From Brassica napus (taxonomy: Eukaryota > Streptophyta > Magnoliopsida > Brassicales > Brassicaceae), in NCBI RefSeq assembly GCF_020379485.1, contig NC_063448.1, forward strand, positions 9,509,726 through 9,573,725: 64,000 nucleotides of DNA. The letters are read 5' to 3'. Position numbers and translations under genes: made by a program. Positions 1-11,578 of the stretch are shown here, in pieces; within the stretch, counting starts at the first letter, position 1, and the number at the start of each line of letters is the position of its first letter. Below the pieces are notes generated by a model. The model searched no databases. It was not told where the DNA came from and saw nothing but the letters and a program-made list of their open reading frames with translations.

Positions 1-571
1 CCAAAAACACATTTTTCCTCAAAAACCGCCAAAAATATTTTCCGCCAAAACCGTAAAAATGCTATTTTTCCGCCGAAACGTAAAAAAATATATTTTAATC
101 ATTTTATTAATAAGTCTGCCTGGATGTATATGGAAGTTAAAAAATGAAAAGCAAACGAACATAGTTGCATTTAGATGATTCATCTGGATGCATGGACGAA
201 ATGAAGAAACAAACAACACCTAGATGAATCATTTGGATAAGACATCTAGATGAACCGTGTGGATGCATCTTCCGGATGTCCGAACGAACTGAGCGTTTAT
301 TGCACTAAATGTGTTCCTATAGAAGCTTAGAGCATTAAAAAAAGGAAAACAACTGGCATTTTATTCACAATCAAAGAATAAATGAATCATTAAATACAAA
401 AAGATTGAATAAAATTAGGAGTATATAGTTGACATCTTATTTTCATATAATCAAAACTTTTCCACAACTCTCGAGAGACAGAGAGGTGCTATGACCAAGT
501 GAATCCCCCCAGTAAGCTTCTTCTTCTGATCCCTGTAGACACTAAGTCTAAAACCTCTGTTCCACCAACCT
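1..571. other. Non-coding flank, AT-rich, short degenerate repeats
   Basis: No credible gene. The first 110 bases repeat short phrases around CCGCCAAAA and CCGTAAAAA, and bases 150-290 repeat variants of AGATGAATCATCTGGATG, which looks like decayed low-order repeat DNA. Bases 300-571 probably hold the 3' untranslated region of the minus-strand Nudix gene, whose stop is at 572-574. Nothing else recognised. Confidence 0.5.
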
Positions 572-1303
572 CTAAACATCATCAGCTTCAATCTCAACCT
601 CCTCGGCCTTACACTTCAGGTTAACAAACGCTTCGAGAGCTTCTCTCATCCACCAGTTCTGACACACCTCTCTCGCTTCATCCAAACCAACCCATCTCCG
701 TTGTCTAGTCTCAGCTTCAGGCCACCGCTCATACTCTTGGTCAACAAGCAACGCAAACATGTAACCTTCGTGAATCACACTATGTCTTTTACTCTTGTAT
801 TGCCATTTCCCAAGCTTTTCCTCGAGCTCTCCCGTTACACCAGCTTCCTCTATCGTCTCTCTCAAAGCTGCTTCCTCCATAGACTCATCAATCTCCCAAC
901 CTCCTTTTGGGAATAACATTCCTTTACCCTTTTGAGCACTGATAAGGAGAAGTTCGATTTCTTTTGACTCGGTTCCTTTGCCTTGTCGTTTCTTGTATCT
1001 GTACGGTACGCATCTGCAGAGATTTGACCAAATTTAAAAATATGAGATTCCGAAATGAACAGCGATAGATAAGTCTTCAAAGGTGGAAAAACTTTTCAAC
1101 ACGTGTTTGACGTACCCGACAACTTGACGATACCCTGCGTTATCGTAACGCTGTAAATCTCTGCCCGTGCGAGAGACGAGAGAGACAACCTTCTCGATCT
1201 GCGCTGGAACAACCTTGGATGGGATGGTCTCGAAGATGGGGGAGAGATACGAGGCCACGTTTGATAAGTTTGACACGATAAGAGACACAGAGAAGCCTGT
1301 CAT
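572..1303 (-). CDS. NUDT4: Nudix hydrolase, NUDT4/17/18/21 type
   Basis: Nudix hydrolases cleave nucleoside diphosphates linked to another moiety; this plant subgroup acts on substrates of the diphosphoinositol-polyphosphate or dinucleotide type. Two exons are seen on the minus strand: 1303-1116 and 1013-572, with a GT-AG intron of 102 bases; together they give 209 residues. The Nudix box GX5EX7REUXEEXGU is complete in exon 2 (starting GGWEIDE, ending REtiEEaGV), so the catalytic metal-binding glutamates are present. The ATG at 1303 is chosen because the following residues (MTGFSVS) match the N-terminus I remember for Arabidopsis NUDT4. A possible TATA box (ATATAAAG on the minus strand) lies at 1484-1477. 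The choice of NUDT4 over its close paralogues rests on this N-terminus and on gene order. Confidence 0.9.
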
Positions 1304-2252
1304 TTTTTGAATCCCTCTTTTGACCCACTAATTGAGAACAGGAGAGGGTTGGAATCAAAAGGCTCTGTTCTCGAATTCGAGAGGATCGTTTTAAGGAAGA
1401 GAGAGAATGGATAAGCAACAAGAAAGAGAGAGAGGAGAGAAGCGATTTTGTTGAGATGGTTCGGTTTTAGAACTGTCTTTATATGGAAAACCACACGAGA
1501 TGTTGGAACCTCTCACGCGCTTCAGACGTTTCGTCCAACCTCTTTTTGTTTTTGTTTTACAGTATCAACTCGCTATATATTTTTAAGAATAATATAAATA
1601 ATATATATATATATATTTTTTTTATTTTACTTTTTTTTGAGAAAGGGCTAATATAATATTTGGCTGGCTATTAAATTGATTTCCACAGTTAATGAATTGA
1701 TTTTTCTAGGTTTCTTGGCTAACTGAATCTATCTTAACTGTTTTATTTCTCTATTTTGAGATTTGTTGTTTTGTTATTGAGCTAACTCTCAGCCTAATTG
1801 ATTCTGAATCTTAACAAAATTTCAGCATTCTAGAACAAAAAGAAGACTTTAAAAAAAAAATTAACAAAATAGAGACTTTGTTAGTTACAACAAACCACGA
1901 GGTATGTAAATAACAATTTAAAAGTTAATTTAAATTGATACAAAAGTCTACAGAACATTCGATTTTTTTCCAGGTCTACAGAACATTCATTCGATTCTAC
2001 TGGCAAATCGATAAGCCATGTTTTTGTTGTTCTTCTAGATTTTTGTTTAATTTTTTCGTCAAGAAAAATCAAGTTTAGATCTACAAAAAAAAAGTCAACT
2101 CGTTAACCACGAAAGACAGAAAAATCTCGGCACAGACACGGGGAGAAGAACAAAATGGAAGACGTAGGAGATACGCGCATGGGGAAGCTGTGCAAGTGGG
2201 TTCCTCATTTTTGTCTGTTTATGCATTTTCGGACAGAAAAAATACTCCCATA

Positions 2253-2465
2253 CTCCCTCTGTTTAGGGTTGTGCACAACTGCGAGAGAAACTTATTTTTT
2301 ATCTTAAAAATATCATTAAAATATAAATTAAAAATTATTCAACCAATCACAAAACACACTATAAAATATTATTGGTTACATAGATTTTGATAAAGTTAAA
2401 AAATGTATTGATGTGTAAAAACATCAAAAACTTCATAAAACATCATTTATTTAGAAACAGAATGA
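2253..2465. mobile_element. Stowaway-like MITE, copy 1
   Basis: The element opens with CTCCCTCTGTTT and closes with AAACAGAATGAG, its imperfect inverted complement, flanked by TA on both sides. The interior is AT-rich, has no coding capacity and carries the phrase AACCAATCA near the centre. Copies at 25950-26195 and 58643-58889 share these ends and the central phrase. The TA target duplication and the CTCCCTC terminus are typical of Tc1/mariner-derived Stowaway MITEs in plants. Confidence 0.65.
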
Positions 2466-2467
2466 GT

Positions 2468-3465
2468 ACTGTGTGCTCATCCACAAACTCCCGACGCAAA
2501 CACGCTATTAGGCGAAGCCCCTCCTCGAGTCTATTTAAGGTGACTCTTGTTGCTTTGTCATCCTCATTTTTACTAGAAGCCCAAACATGGATACAACCGA
2601 TAAGCTTGTATTAAAAATGGGCCTTAGCCTAGCATCAGTATTTTTGAATTGGATTGAACACTAATCATCAGTACTTTGATATTTTCTGTCTGTGTTCTTC
2701 TTAATTCTTAACACATATTATTTAATTCTAAAAGCTTGCTTATGTATGAATTATGATATTCTTATACTCAGGTAGGTGTGTAGACTTTGGCCTAGGACGA
2801 AAAAAATATGCAGGTCCTTTCTAATATTCCTCCGATCCTACTTTAATTATTAGATCGGCTGGCGAAATCTTTTATATTCAGAGAGTATGTGCGTGTGGTT
2901 CCATTAACATTCTCAAGCCTATATTAATTTAAACTTAGATGTATATAAATATATACGTACCAAAATAGTTGTACCTAAAATCTGGTTTACCAGAAACCAG
3001 CGTCTTTGTTGACCTTTATCCTTTTTATCCGATGGAAAAAGAAACATCCAGACTCATTATAACTGTCGGGTTAATACTAAAGAAACACTATGCAGCCAAA
3101 GTCGGTTACTTGCAAGTACGGTTATCTCAAAATACGTAATCTCTTTTATTAGGAATCTGATTTTCTTTCAATGAAACTACTAAATTACTTGTTCTTAAAA
3201 GTTAAAATAGAGAGATACATACAAGCTCTAGCTCATGCCAATCTCTATACTTCCAGTGTATAGTTTTTTCTTGTCTTTCCAATATAGAGTTAACCAATGA
3301 TTCCAACTAAGATTCAATATATCGTGAATATATTCATTTATATAAGCCTAATTTTTTCTTTAAACTCGGACAAAAAATCAAGGAAACAAAAATAAAGAAC
3401 AACAAAATAATCTTCTATAATTAATAATCTATTAAAGTATGTAACGATCCTCGAGATTTTACTCA
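2468..3465. other. Intergenic, no gene recognised
   Basis: AT-rich DNA without a supported gene or transposon end. It lies between the first MITE and the stop codon of the DUF4228 gene, and probably includes that gene's 3' untranslated sequence near its right edge. Nothing else seen. Confidence 0.45.
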
Positions 3466-3987
3466 TTAGCTCTCGACGATCGTCTCCAATCCAGGTCTCC
3501 AAGATCCATAGTTCAATTCGCATAGCACCTTCTCTTCAAGAGTGTCTCTTATTTCCACACCATGATGATGATGATCATCTTCATTACTCGATGATGAGTT
3601 TCTTCTTCTGTCTCCCGACACTGGAAACATACAAACAGGGAATACTCTCTTCAAATGGTTATACCGACTTTCTTTGAGTATCTCTGCTGCTTTCTCGGAG
3701 ATGAGAGCGAGTTCTTCGTGTGTTAAGACAGAGAAGAGCATGTCTGTCGGAAGGAGAAGGTAGAGATGTCGTCTCGGCCGCAACAACTCGTCAGGAGAAA
3801 CGGCGGTGACTCGGTGGCCTATTTGGAGGAGTGTCGAGTCCGTGATAAATTGACCTGAGTTTTGAGAGACGATATCTGAAGTTTTGATGGGCTTTGGGAA
3901 AACGTCGAGCGTTCCGGTGAAAGGAGATAAGATTTTGACTACTCCTGATGATGTGATCAATGGTGCGCATGAAGATGTGTTTCCCAT
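3466..3987 (-). CDS. DUF4228 (PADRE) domain protein
   Basis: Single-exon gene of 173 residues, matching in place and general sequence the uncharacterised Arabidopsis gene I recall as At1g18290. The start MGNTSSCAP fits an N-myristoylation signal (Gly2, Ser/Thr at position 6) with a Cys that could be palmitoylated, as is common in the DUF4228 family, so attachment to a membrane is plausible. The middle carries the family's conserved stretch with DELLRPRRHLYLLLP. A histidine run (DDHHHHG) lies near residue 140. A TATA-like TATAAAAG on the minus strand at 4077-4070 is 83 bases upstream of the ATG. The family responds to abiotic stress and pathogens, but its biochemical role is unknown. Confidence 0.8.
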   Translation of the reverse strand: MGNTSSCAPLITSSGVVKILSPFTGTLDVFPKPIKTSDIVSQNSGQFITDSTLLQIGHRVTAVSPDELLRPRRHLYLLLPTDMLFSVLTHEELALISEKAAEILKESRYNHLKRVFPVCMFPVSGDRRRNSSSSNEDDHHHHGVEIRDTLEEKVLCELNYGSWRPGLETIVES

Positions 3988-4077
3988 TATTGTGATGATA
4001 AAGTAGAATTAAGAACGAGAGAAAGAGAAGGCCGCATACACAGAGAGAAGTTTCTCAGAAATGGGATGGCTTTTATA

Positions 4078-5158
4078 ATTATGTGTATACATTATTAGTT
4101 TATGGATTAAGAGGTGATTAAGAGTTAATTATTCTTTCAGCTGGTTGTGTACAACTCACAGCTCTGGGTGTATCTTCCTCTCTCCTGTTTATACTTGTCG
4201 CTTCTTAACTTTGTTGGGGCTTTATCGGATAGATATATAGTAATCAAATTACAAAAAGTAATGTTTTCGTTTCAGTTTAATCCATATATATCTGGCTGCT
4301 ACTTAATTAATTATCATATAATCAAGTCAAACTCGATAATTAATCAGATTCATCCCTTATAAGACCAGCTTCTTTGTCTATCTATCTTTGGTTCTACCAA
4401 ACACTAGGAATTACTTGTATATTCAGTACTGGTCCAACATTTTCAAAATTTTATTGATGCCCCAAGCTCAGTTAAATTTTATACCCTTGTTATCCATGTA
4501 ATTTTTTTTTATAATGCCCCATATACGACTAAAATTATCGGTTAAAATTATGATGCTTTAAACGGTCGGATCTTTTGACTATACTCAGGACCGGCCCGGT
4601 ATATATTTATTTGTGATTTTTTGTCGTGACAAAGGTCATTTAGAACTAAATGTTCTTATTCAGCTCTGGGTACTTGTAATCCCTCGTTCAAACGAATGTA
4701 CACTTTTTATTTTACGTATATTAAAACATTTAAAAGATCATAAAATCAAAGTTATGGCTTCACGATTTTCTTTCATTTTACACTACGTATAACAAGCACA
4801 TGGATAAAGCCATGAAGGATGGGTGTGATTGGGATAAGCTGGACGATTGGGCTGAGCTCGAGTCACGACGCTACCTAACTCATCATCAGACATGGCTACT
4901 CTTGTTTCAGTTTCCTTTTTAATTTATTTACATTTTTACTTATTATAATATTAATTAGTTTATCTGTTTTTAGAATTTCCAAAAGCCAAAAACAGAGATT
5001 ACACAAGTAGGTACCATGAAACAAATTAGTATATCATAATATACAAATACAGCTCATTAGATGTCTGGATACATCATACATCGTACATGTATAGATGTAT
5101 CTTTGTTAGTTGCGACTTTTTTATATGATTATTAATCAACGTTGTATATTGTTATTGT
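4078..5158. other. Intergenic, possible transposon debris
   Basis: No supported gene. CAGGACCGGCCCGG at about 4585-4598 resembles the GGCCGGCCC-rich ends of plant hAT-like elements, but I could not find a matching partner end. A 41-codon frame opening at 4800 (ATGGATAAAGCC) has ordinary-looking codons but no recognised domain, so it is not called. The rest is AT-rich. Confidence 0.35.
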
Positions 5159-5171
5159 AAAAGGCATGCCA

Positions 5172-7026
5172 CTCCAGCGGCTCTGAAATCAACCCTGAAA
5201 GACACACTGCAGATACAAAAGGAAGGTGGGACAGGCAAATATCTAGGATTGCCGAACATTTTGGAAGATCAAAGAAAGACCTCTTCTCTTCTATCGTGGA
5301 TCAGATAACACAAAAAGCTCGCGGCTGGTCTAATAGATTCCTCTCAACGGCCGGCAAAATGACGATGTTAAAGAGTGTCCTCTCACCTATTCCCTCTCAT
5401 GCAATGTCATGTTTCAAACTTCCGGTATCTCTATGCAAAAGGATCCAATCAGCGCTCACTCAGTTCTGGTGGGATGACCGTATGGAAAAAAAAAAGAAGA
5501 TGGCTTGGATTGCTTGGAATAAACTCATTCGCCCTAAGGAACATGGAGGACTGGATTTCAGAGACATCCAAAGTTTCAATGAAGCTTTCCTTGCAAAGCT
5601 CAGCTGGAGGATTATTAATAACCCTGACAAATTGTTGAGCCGCATTCTTCTTGGCAAATATTGCACCTCTGAAGATTTCCTATATGTTTCCGAGAAAAGC
5701 GAGATATCTCATGGATGGAGAGGAGTTCTAAAAGGGCGAGATCTGATAATGGAAAACGCAGGATGGGAAATAGGTAATGGGAAAAACATCAACATATGGA
5801 ATAAACCTTGGCTCAGCTGTGACTCTCAGGAACGTCCAATGGGCCCGGCGCCGATGAATTTTCAACACCTCACTGTGGCAGATTTTCTGCTCTCTAATAA
5901 TGAATGGGACTTAGATATGATACGACTGGTCCTCCCGTTTGAGGAGCACAAAATCTGCCTGCTCAAACCCAGTCGCACCGGGGCGCCCGATAAGCTAGCA
6001 TGGTTAGGCACAGAGACATGAAGCTACACAACGAAGACGGGATACGCAAAAGCTCTCTCAAACCGAACGGACTTGATGAACATCACGCAAGAGGACCAGA
6101 ACTTCAACTGGAAGAAGGCAGTTTGGGGGCTTAAGACTTCACCGAAGACAAAAATATTTGTATGGAAAGTTCTCCATGGCGCGATCCCGGCGGGAGAAGC
6201 TCTGCGCGCACGCCACATTAACGTAGAGGGGAAATGCAAGCGATGTAACATGGCTGAATCTATAGATCACTTGTTCTTTCATTGTTCTTATGCGAAACAG
6301 ATATGGACTTCCTCCCATGTTTCTCCAAGAATTGAGTACAATGAATCTATAGATTCGCGTAGCCTCTGGATCAGCGTGAGCACAAGAAAGAACCTACCAC
6401 CAACTGGAGTTGCAGAGGGACCCTTAGCGCCATGGATATTGTGGCACATCTGGACAGCGAGAAACAATCTGGTTTTCAATGACAAGCAACTCTCTTCTGA
6501 AGATACTCTGTCCAAAGCCATCCAAGCGGCAAGAGAATGGGGATCTGCTCAACAAAAGATTGCCCCAATGAAGAGTCCGATGGCGCAAAAGCTCACGCCA
6601 AATGCGAGTTGCGTCCTAGTTAAAAGTGATGCTGCCTGGAAAGAATCTTTGAACATTGCAGGACTGGGATGGACAGTGGAAAATCAGAGTGGAACCGCTC
6701 AATTCTCAGCTCCTGCTCACTATGTGAAAACAGCTTTGGCTGCGGAGGCTCTGGCTTTACGAGAAGCCATCTGGAAATGCCGGGAACTAGGACATGCGAG
6801 GATCAGGTGTGAATCGGACTCGGCAGTTCTAAACAAGGCAATCAAGGCGAAAACCTCTCTAGCTGGCCTCTATGGGGTCTTGGCTGATATCATATCTTTA
6901 TCTTCTTGTTTTGAGTTTATCTCTTTTAACTGGATTCCCCGTGGGAAAAACATTGAAGCTGATATGCTAGCAAAACAGAGTTTGTCTGTTGAACTGGCCT
7001 TATTGGCTCCACCTACTTTGATTTGA
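5172..7026 (+). pseudogene. LINE ORF2 remnant: end of RT, zf-RVT and RNase H
   Basis: Reading from 5172, the frame encodes the C-terminal reverse-transcriptase region (KYLGLP), then the conserved stretch after RT (ARGWSNRFLSTAGKM), a zf-RVT segment with CKRCNMAESIDHLFFHCSY near 6237-6293, and a plant LINE-type RNase H domain (SDAAWKES, AAEALALREA, CESDSAVLNKA) to the stop at 7026. Two lesions are visible. One base is missing near 5254-5256, where LGLP should run on into EHFGR, which forces a frame change. An in-frame TGA sits at 6019-6021, inside a conserved stretch that normally reads GxYTTKxGY. The copy cannot make ORF2 protein. Confidence 0.9.
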
Positions 7027-7065
7027 GGATTTAATACAAGTGTGTTTCAAAAAAAAAAAAAAAAA
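5172..7065 (+). mobile_element. 5'-truncated LINE (L1-type non-LTR retrotransposon)
   Basis: The copy begins abruptly inside the reverse-transcriptase region and ends in a run of 17 A (7049-7065). It is flanked by a perfect 13-base target-site duplication, AAAAGGCATGCCA, at 5159-5171 and 7062-7074 (the A run and the duplication overlap, so the exact border is uncertain by a few bases). Severe 5' truncation plus poly(A) plus a duplication of this length is the signature of target-primed reverse transcription. The copy lies between the DUF4228 and lipid-transfer genes and interrupts neither. Confidence 0.93.
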
Positions 7066-7074
7066 GGCATGCCA

Positions 7075-8124
7075 TATGTGAGAATGTATTCTGTAGATTT
7101 GATTATCAGAGTTAACTCATGTTGTGGCTACGACCATATATTTAGCTCCAGCCTCCAGATTATAATTTTCAGTATACGTACTTTCTAATTGATTAAGAAA
7201 ATTACATACAAACAATTTAGTAGTGATGATAAGGTTAATTAGTATGTGCAAAATTGTTGTTGAGCACTCTTAACTTATGTCTTCACACGGGGATAAAAAA
7301 TACACACTAATGTGCATGTGTATATGTTTATGCGGCTGTATGTTTGCTTACAGATATGCATTTGTCGCTGTCAGTGGTTCGAAGTATATGATTTTATTTG
7401 TAAAGTGCCCTGGACTTCAGACTCTACTTGTTTTGTATTCTTGCTCATTTTTTTATTATTTGCATCAATCTTGCAAATAAAAAAACTATACCGGATCCAT
7501 TTGATGAACTGTCACAAGATTTCCTACTCAATTATATCTTAAAAAGCACAGTCACAAACACTTGGATAAAATTATATAAACACGTTAGTTATAATCAAAG
7601 TAAAAAGGGGATCTCAAGTAGCTATCGTCAACATATTTTAACAGGGAATCATTTCCTATTACATTATCCGGGAGTTGCAACGTCAAAATCTTGACAGTAG
7701 CTGAAAAACTAGCTTCCAAAAACGTTAGCTATCAGACTAACAAGGTATATACATATTTAAACATATTGTATACTTGACATATGTATATTATACACCAGAA
7801 TATGTAAAATTAATAGTTTGAAGTAACCTCATAGTATCACTAATTCATAGTTCATATCGACTTGTGGTAATGTACATGTTTGTGATTGCATTACATGTAA
7901 ACAAAAAAAATAAATTAAAACAAAAACCGTAATGAGATGAATTTAGATGTGGGCATTAAACTAATTAGAGAAAGTGTTGGTAAAGACATGCCGGCAATTA
8001 TTACTATTATTAGAAATTTCAGAGTACATAACAATGATAATAATAATCAATAACCAAACAATTTTCAACAAATAAAAAAACCTACATAATAATGAATAAA
8101 GACATAATGCAGTATAGTAGTAGA
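7075..8124. other. Intergenic, no gene recognised
   Basis: AT-rich DNA with short open frames that have no domain. The part next to 8125 is probably the 3' untranslated region of the minus-strand lipid-transfer gene. Nothing else recognised. Confidence 0.5.
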
Positions 8125-8845
8125 TCAGAAGAAGATTGTTGCCAATGCCACGAAAGCTGATGCGAAGCTAGCTCCGGCGAAGTCGATAGCCGGAGCCGAG
8201 TTTGTTGGTTTGGCCGTTGAAGAAGATGAAGCTCCGGTGGAACCGCTTCCTGTTCATGTATTAAAGAAACAAATATAAATACTCCACCACGTACAACTGT
8301 TATTATAAGATTATGCAATCATACCAGTGGAAGATGCCGGAGGAGTCATGGTAGTTCCCGGCGACGTCGAAGGTGTAGTGGTGCCTTAGTAAAATAAATA
8401 AAATTAAAAATAATAAAGATAAGGAACAAAAACGTGCGTGCACTAAGCTAAAACCCACTGTAAACGGCGTCGTATTAAGTGGCTTACCATTGCTGGATTT
8501 GCATAGCGAGATGTCCGCCTTGGCGCCACAAGCTTTAGGGAGAACAAGGGCGTTTTCTTTAGTGAGGTTAAGCGATTTGAGCATGTCGACATTGTTGAAG
8601 ACCGAGCAAAGACACGTGGCGTCTTTCTCGACGATCTCCTTCATCGGCAGGCAACAGGACGCGGGCGGTGGAGGAGTCACCGAGTGAAGATAAGGCTGAC
8701 ATGGCATCAGTTTCTGTATACACGGCATTGAGTGAGCATCTCCTCCTCCCGCGCCTCCACCCATTGCCGGTGTAGGCTCAGCGTTAGACGAAGAAACAGA
8801 GAACAATACAAAAACGACGGCGACGGCGAATCTAACGACCTCCAT
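8125..8845 (-). CDS. GPI-anchored non-specific lipid-transfer protein (LTPG)
   Basis: Three minus-strand exons (8845-8488, 8384-8325, 8249-8125) encode 180 residues. An N-terminal signal peptide (VVRFAVAVVFVLFSVSSS) is followed by the eight-cysteine fold of the lipid-transfer/2S-albumin superfamily, including the CC pair in PASCCLP and the CLC motif. Exons 2 and 3 encode a Ser/Thr/Pro-rich spacer and a C-terminal hydrophobic tail (FVALATIFF) after small residues, the usual signal for a GPI anchor. It should therefore sit on the outer plasma membrane and help move cuticular lipids. The ATG at 8845 is chosen: the frame stays open one codon pair upstream, but 8851 reads TTG. A TATATAAG lies about 100 bases upstream on the minus strand. 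It corresponds in place to At1g18280. Confidence 0.9.
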
Positions 8846-9387
8846 TTTCAAAAAAGCAAAGAGATTAATATTTCAAACAGACGGTTATTTTGTTGTCTTC
8901 CTTTGAAAGTTGTGTGGATTGATGTAATACATCTTCACGTATCTTATATATAATACAGTACACACCGTTGGTTACAGGTTCGTTTGTTTTGCAATCTAAT
9001 CGAGTTTCTCCCTGGTTTTCCGAGAAACAGTAACAAAATCAGTTCTGATCCGGTTCTTACGCAATGGATCGAAGACTAAGCTCTGGATTAGTGACTTTTA
9101 ATTAGTTAAATCCTAATTTCAATCTAATTATAAGAGTTCACAGAAAAGATTGTTATTACGTGAACAGAACAGAGCATGAACATACGGTTTGTTGTAGTTT
9201 TCAACCACGTTCACGAATGACGAATCTCACCTGACAATTACAAAATCATCCTCATTTTTTTTTTTTAACAACATAGATTTATTAATTAGATTGTAAACAA
9301 ATTACACAAATACAAAATACAACAAACAATATTAGATAAAATGATACATAAAACAATAGAACACGGAGAATAATTTGAGAAGATGAT

Positions 9388-11178
9388 GTTGTTCCCAAGC
9401 TGGTGTTCCTTCATCTCCTAAAGCTTGTTTCCAAGCTGGTGTTCCTGGGAACAAATTTGTGCTTCAGTCGACTGATTTATCTCCAGTTATTATTCCTCCG
9501 TCAGAATTATCCTCCGATTCTTCGGCTACTTTTGTTCCATTGATAGGAGCATGGGCTAAACCTCTCACTTTTGCTCATCCGGCTACTCCACCAACACCGG
9601 CAACACCAAAGGATTTTGACCTTCAATACCTAAACAAACTCCTTAATTCCTTCTGGCCGACATTGATTGACGGACTTGGTCAAAACCAGAAGAAAAGAGA
9701 TCACATAACTACTGTTAGAGAGTTTCCTCTTATACCAGTTCAGAAGATACCAGTTCCAGAACGCTAAGATTTCCGTGGGCTGCCAGAATGAACCCTGCCA
9801 CCAGGAATCTTTATCGAGCTGCCGAGCCTACATTCAGACTCGACGGAACTCCTCAGGTTTCAATCCCTTCTCAAGTACTAACCTTAGGACCAGAAAATAA
9901 AAAAGAGTATGTTATTGGTCAGTTTCATCGCTGCTCTCTTCCTCCTGGAGGTTTAATTCATGCTGTAGTGAATAGGTTGTGGGGAAGATCTTGCAAAATA
10001 GGTTGTCGTAAGATAACCGAGTCATCTTATATGTTTCACATTCCTCATGATTCAACTCGACAATGGGTAGTTCAGGGAGGCATATGGCATGTTGATGACT
10101 GCTTGTTGTTTGTTTCACCTTGGAAACCAGTGAACTCACTTAAAGTTCCTGAAATTTCAACAATTCTGGTTTGGGTAACCCTCAAAAATGTTTCGGATTG
10201 TTGCTACTCAAGATTAGGCCTCAGCCATGTTGCATCAGGACTTGGTGAGCCTATGCAAACGCACAAACCTCGCCTTGATCCGACTTGTTTGGGAGAAGCA
10301 AAGCTACTGGTTGAAGTAGAACTTGATAAGCCCTTCCCAAAGCAAATTGCCTTAGATGACAAACAAGGTAATATATTTTTGGTGGATGTTGAGTACACTT
10401 GGATCCCGAGTATTTGCGGCAGATGTGGGCAATTAGGACATAAGGGAAGAATGTGTCTTCTCCCAGCTGTTCAAGAAACAAGTCACACTGAAGATTTGTC
10501 TAATAAATCACCAAGGAGTCAAACTGATAAAGAACAAGGTCAGTTCACTGTTGTCTCAGATCATGAGATGATACAAGTTGAAAATTCAGAAATGGAAACC
10601 CAAGCTGGTGTCGAGCAGGTTCTTTCAACGCCACCACACTTCCCTGCTCACTCTCCAATAGCTACTACTCAGAAGGATAGCTCTACTGTCTCTCACTCAT
10701 CTTTGGATGCCAAATCTATTCCAGCCGCTACATTAGCATGTTCATCATCTGCTCCCACTTTCCACCAAATTATGGACAATGTTTCATCAGATATTATCAT
10801 CAGTGAGGGTATTAAATTCTCAGGAAATGATCCTTTAACCATGACCTTTCTTTCAACCGAATCCAACCAAGAGCTTGGTGATACAGAGAGTGATCTCTGT
10901 ATCACCGAACAAATGGATGAATTTGGAAGTATGACAAGAAGCGGTAGGTTGGTTAAGCCTACACAAAAGTATCAAGGAAACGAATGGTTCACAGTTCGCG
11001 GAAAAGGGAAACGAGGCCGTAGGGATCGAAGTTCTTAAATCAAGCGGACAAGTATCATTCTTATCTTGGTCAAACTAAAGAGTTGTACTAATCTTTTGAG
11101 TTTATCAGCTCCTTTGAATCTAACAATCACATCTTGTACTTTGTCTTTTTAAATAGAATGCCTTTTTTTCAAAAAAAC
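9388..11178 (+). mobile_element. LINE copy carrying only ORF1
   Basis: A 13-base direct repeat, TTGAGAAGATGAT, flanks the segment at 9375-9387 and 11179-11191. The right end reads TTTTTTTCAAAAAAAC, a short A tail like the end of the first LINE. Inside is most of a LINE ORF1 followed by only about 140 bases of untranslated sequence; there is no trace of ORF2 (endonuclease or RT). The 5' end is cut inside the ORF1 N-terminus, where CAAGCTGGTGTTCCT occurs twice. Confidence 0.85.
9390..11038 (+). pseudogene. LINE ORF1 protein (DUF4283 plus zinc knuckle), frameshifted
   Basis: The upstream frame (to 9767) carries the Pro-rich N-terminal region with GAWAKPL and FWPTLID. The downstream frame (9788-11038, with in-frame sequence from about 9763) carries the DUF4283 RNA-binding domain (LGPENKKEYVIGQFHRC onward), a CCHC knuckle (CGRCGQLGHKGRMC) and the conserved tail TRSGRLVKPTQKYQ. 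A single-base loss near 9757-9765 separates the two frames, just before the conserved FPWAARMNP stretch. These proteins coat LINE RNA in cis. The 3' two thirds are still open, so the copy may be fairly recent. Confidence 0.85.
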
Positions 11179-11578
11179 TTGAGAAGATGATTCTCTTTGA
11201 GAGGTCTTGATTAATAGGTAAAAACTCTATTAGTTTTGTTGCAATGTTCAAATCTTTGTTGTATTATTCTTAGCAAAAAAAAAAAATCTTTGTTGTATTA
11301 TCCTCATTTATTTATTGTATTTTATGCTTTATTGGAGCATTTGCCAGATAAGTTAAAAACCCTTTTTGGATATGGATTTCCACGTATGAGTGAGTCTACG
11401 ATGTTAACTTATCTGTCGCAAATCGCAATGGCGCTTATTATAAAATTAATGGGGATTAATCAAAACGGATGTTGATATAGACGTTACAGAAACATATGCG
11501 TATGAAATTGGTTAGCTGACTGAAATTAATTATTGTACATCGGTGGAGAAAGGAAAGGACAATCGGAGAACAAAAAAA

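Noticed and set aside
2155..2283. Possible start of a gene: ATGGAAGACGTAGGAG after an A-rich leader
   Set aside because: The frame closes after about 40 codons, matches nothing I recognise and runs into a Stowaway-like MITE. It could be a first exon cut by the MITE, but there is no support.
4585..4598. hAT-like terminus CAGGACCGGCCCGG
   Set aside because: No partner inverted end or 8-base target duplication found. A similar phrase near 28223 (CAGGGCCGGC) also lacks a partner.
4800..4925. 41-codon open frame with Trp- and Asp-rich sequence
   Set aside because: No domain or neighbour supports it; length is within chance for AT-rich DNA.
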